Assembly (NCBI GenBank): GCA_002304735.1
Contig: DBIU01000025.1
Location: forward strand, 1 to 5,082
Source: Ruminococcaceae bacterium UBA794
Lineage (GTDB): Bacteria; Bacillota; Clostridia; Oscillospirales; Ruminococcaceae
Reading direction: 5' to 3'
DNA: 5,082 nt
The notes below the pieces were generated by a model, which saw only the letters and a list, made by a program, of their open reading frames with translations, did not search any database and was not told the origin of the DNA. A program made the translations under genes and the position numbers. Each line of letters starts with the position of its first letter. Position 1 is the stretch's first letter. This document shows, piece by piece, positions 4,981-5,082 of this stretch.

Positions 4981-4999
4981 AAGAAGATTGTTGTATAAT
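4971..4999 (+). promoter_or_regulatory. Sigma-A promoter of the plus-strand gene
   Basis: TTGCAA (4971-4976), a 17-base spacer and a perfect TATAAT (4994-4999). The transcript should start near 5006, leaving a leader of about 44 bases before the ATG at 5050. Confidence 0.8.
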
Positions 5000-5033
5000 C
5001 TAAAACGTAGGCTATAACACAAAAATATTTATC

Positions 5034-5039
5034 AGGAGG
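5034..5039 (+). promoter_or_regulatory. Ribosome binding site of the plus-strand gene
   Basis: A perfect AGGAGG, ten bases before the ATG at 5050. With the consensus promoter and A-tracts this points to a strongly expressed gene. Confidence 0.85.
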
Positions 5040-5049
5040 ACTTGTTAAA

Positions 5050-5082
5050 ATGGCTTTGAAAAATCAGTATCTTGCAGATTTG
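5050..5082 (+). CDS. Start of an unidentified, probably highly expressed protein gene (cut by window edge)
   Basis: Only 11 codons are visible, MALKNQYLADL. The start is well supported by AGGAGG ten bases upstream and a good promoter. The peptide is soluble in character and shows no signal sequence. The first residues are reminiscent of the amino-terminal helix of some clostridial NADP-type glutamate dehydrogenases, which would suit a strong promoter, but eleven residues cannot establish this and the call is left open. It is divergent from the peptidase gene, with 427 bases between the two start codons. Confidence 0.75.
   Translation, partial: MALKNQYLADL

Noticed and set aside
1..5082. CRISPR array, tRNA, rRNA, transposase or phage genes
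   Set aside because: No regularly spaced repeats, no cloverleaf or rRNA sequence and no mobile-element protein was found on either strand.

Overview
The window looks like chromosomal DNA of an anaerobic Firmicute, most likely class Clostridia and close to Ruminococcus/Oscillospiraceae. This rests on the clostridial style of the IlvB, IlvN and IlvC proteins (for example the GMVREFQ and VRHEVNAGHAASGY stretches of IlvB), strong AGGAGG-type ribosome sites, near-perfect TTGACA-17-TATAAT promoters and AT-rich gaps between more GC-rich genes. Genus is inference; no phylogeny was run.

Layout. Bases 1-2729, minus strand: a branched-chain amino acid operon read in the order ilvB (acetohydroxyacid synthase, large subunit), ilvN (regulatory small subunit), ilvC (ketol-acid reductoisomerase, cut by the left window edge). 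Bases 2730-3242: a 513-base gap. From the ilvB side it holds a small hairpin, a long structured leader RNA (2797-2943), a consensus promoter (2954-2982), a 166-bp near-perfect palindrome (2998-3163) and the UUCG-loop terminator of the next gene (3202-3240). Bases 3243-4622, minus strand: a secreted coiled-coil plus M23 (LytM-type) peptidoglycan endopeptidase with all zinc and catalytic residues present. Bases 4623-5049: a divergent promoter region. Base 5050 onward, plus strand: the first 11 codons of another gene, not securely identified.

How it works together. IlvB and IlvN form the valine-sensitive synthase that makes acetolactate/acetohydroxybutyrate; IlvC carries out the next step. The operon appears to have its own promoter, insulated from the peptidase gene by a terminator. 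The predicted transcript starts within a few bases of a 147-nt palindromic RNA. That leader has no T-box, no branched-chain leader peptide and no conventional terminator, all of which are usual controls for such operons.

Most notable: (1) the leader RNA contains the same asymmetric internal loop (GAGGA opposite GACGAA) twice, in opposite orientation, separated by helices kept by complementarity and G-U pairs; (2) its outer ends match those of the second palindrome at 2998-3163 (about 16 of 18-19 positions at each end), so the two look like members of one small mobile or repeat family, one of which now sits as the operon leader.
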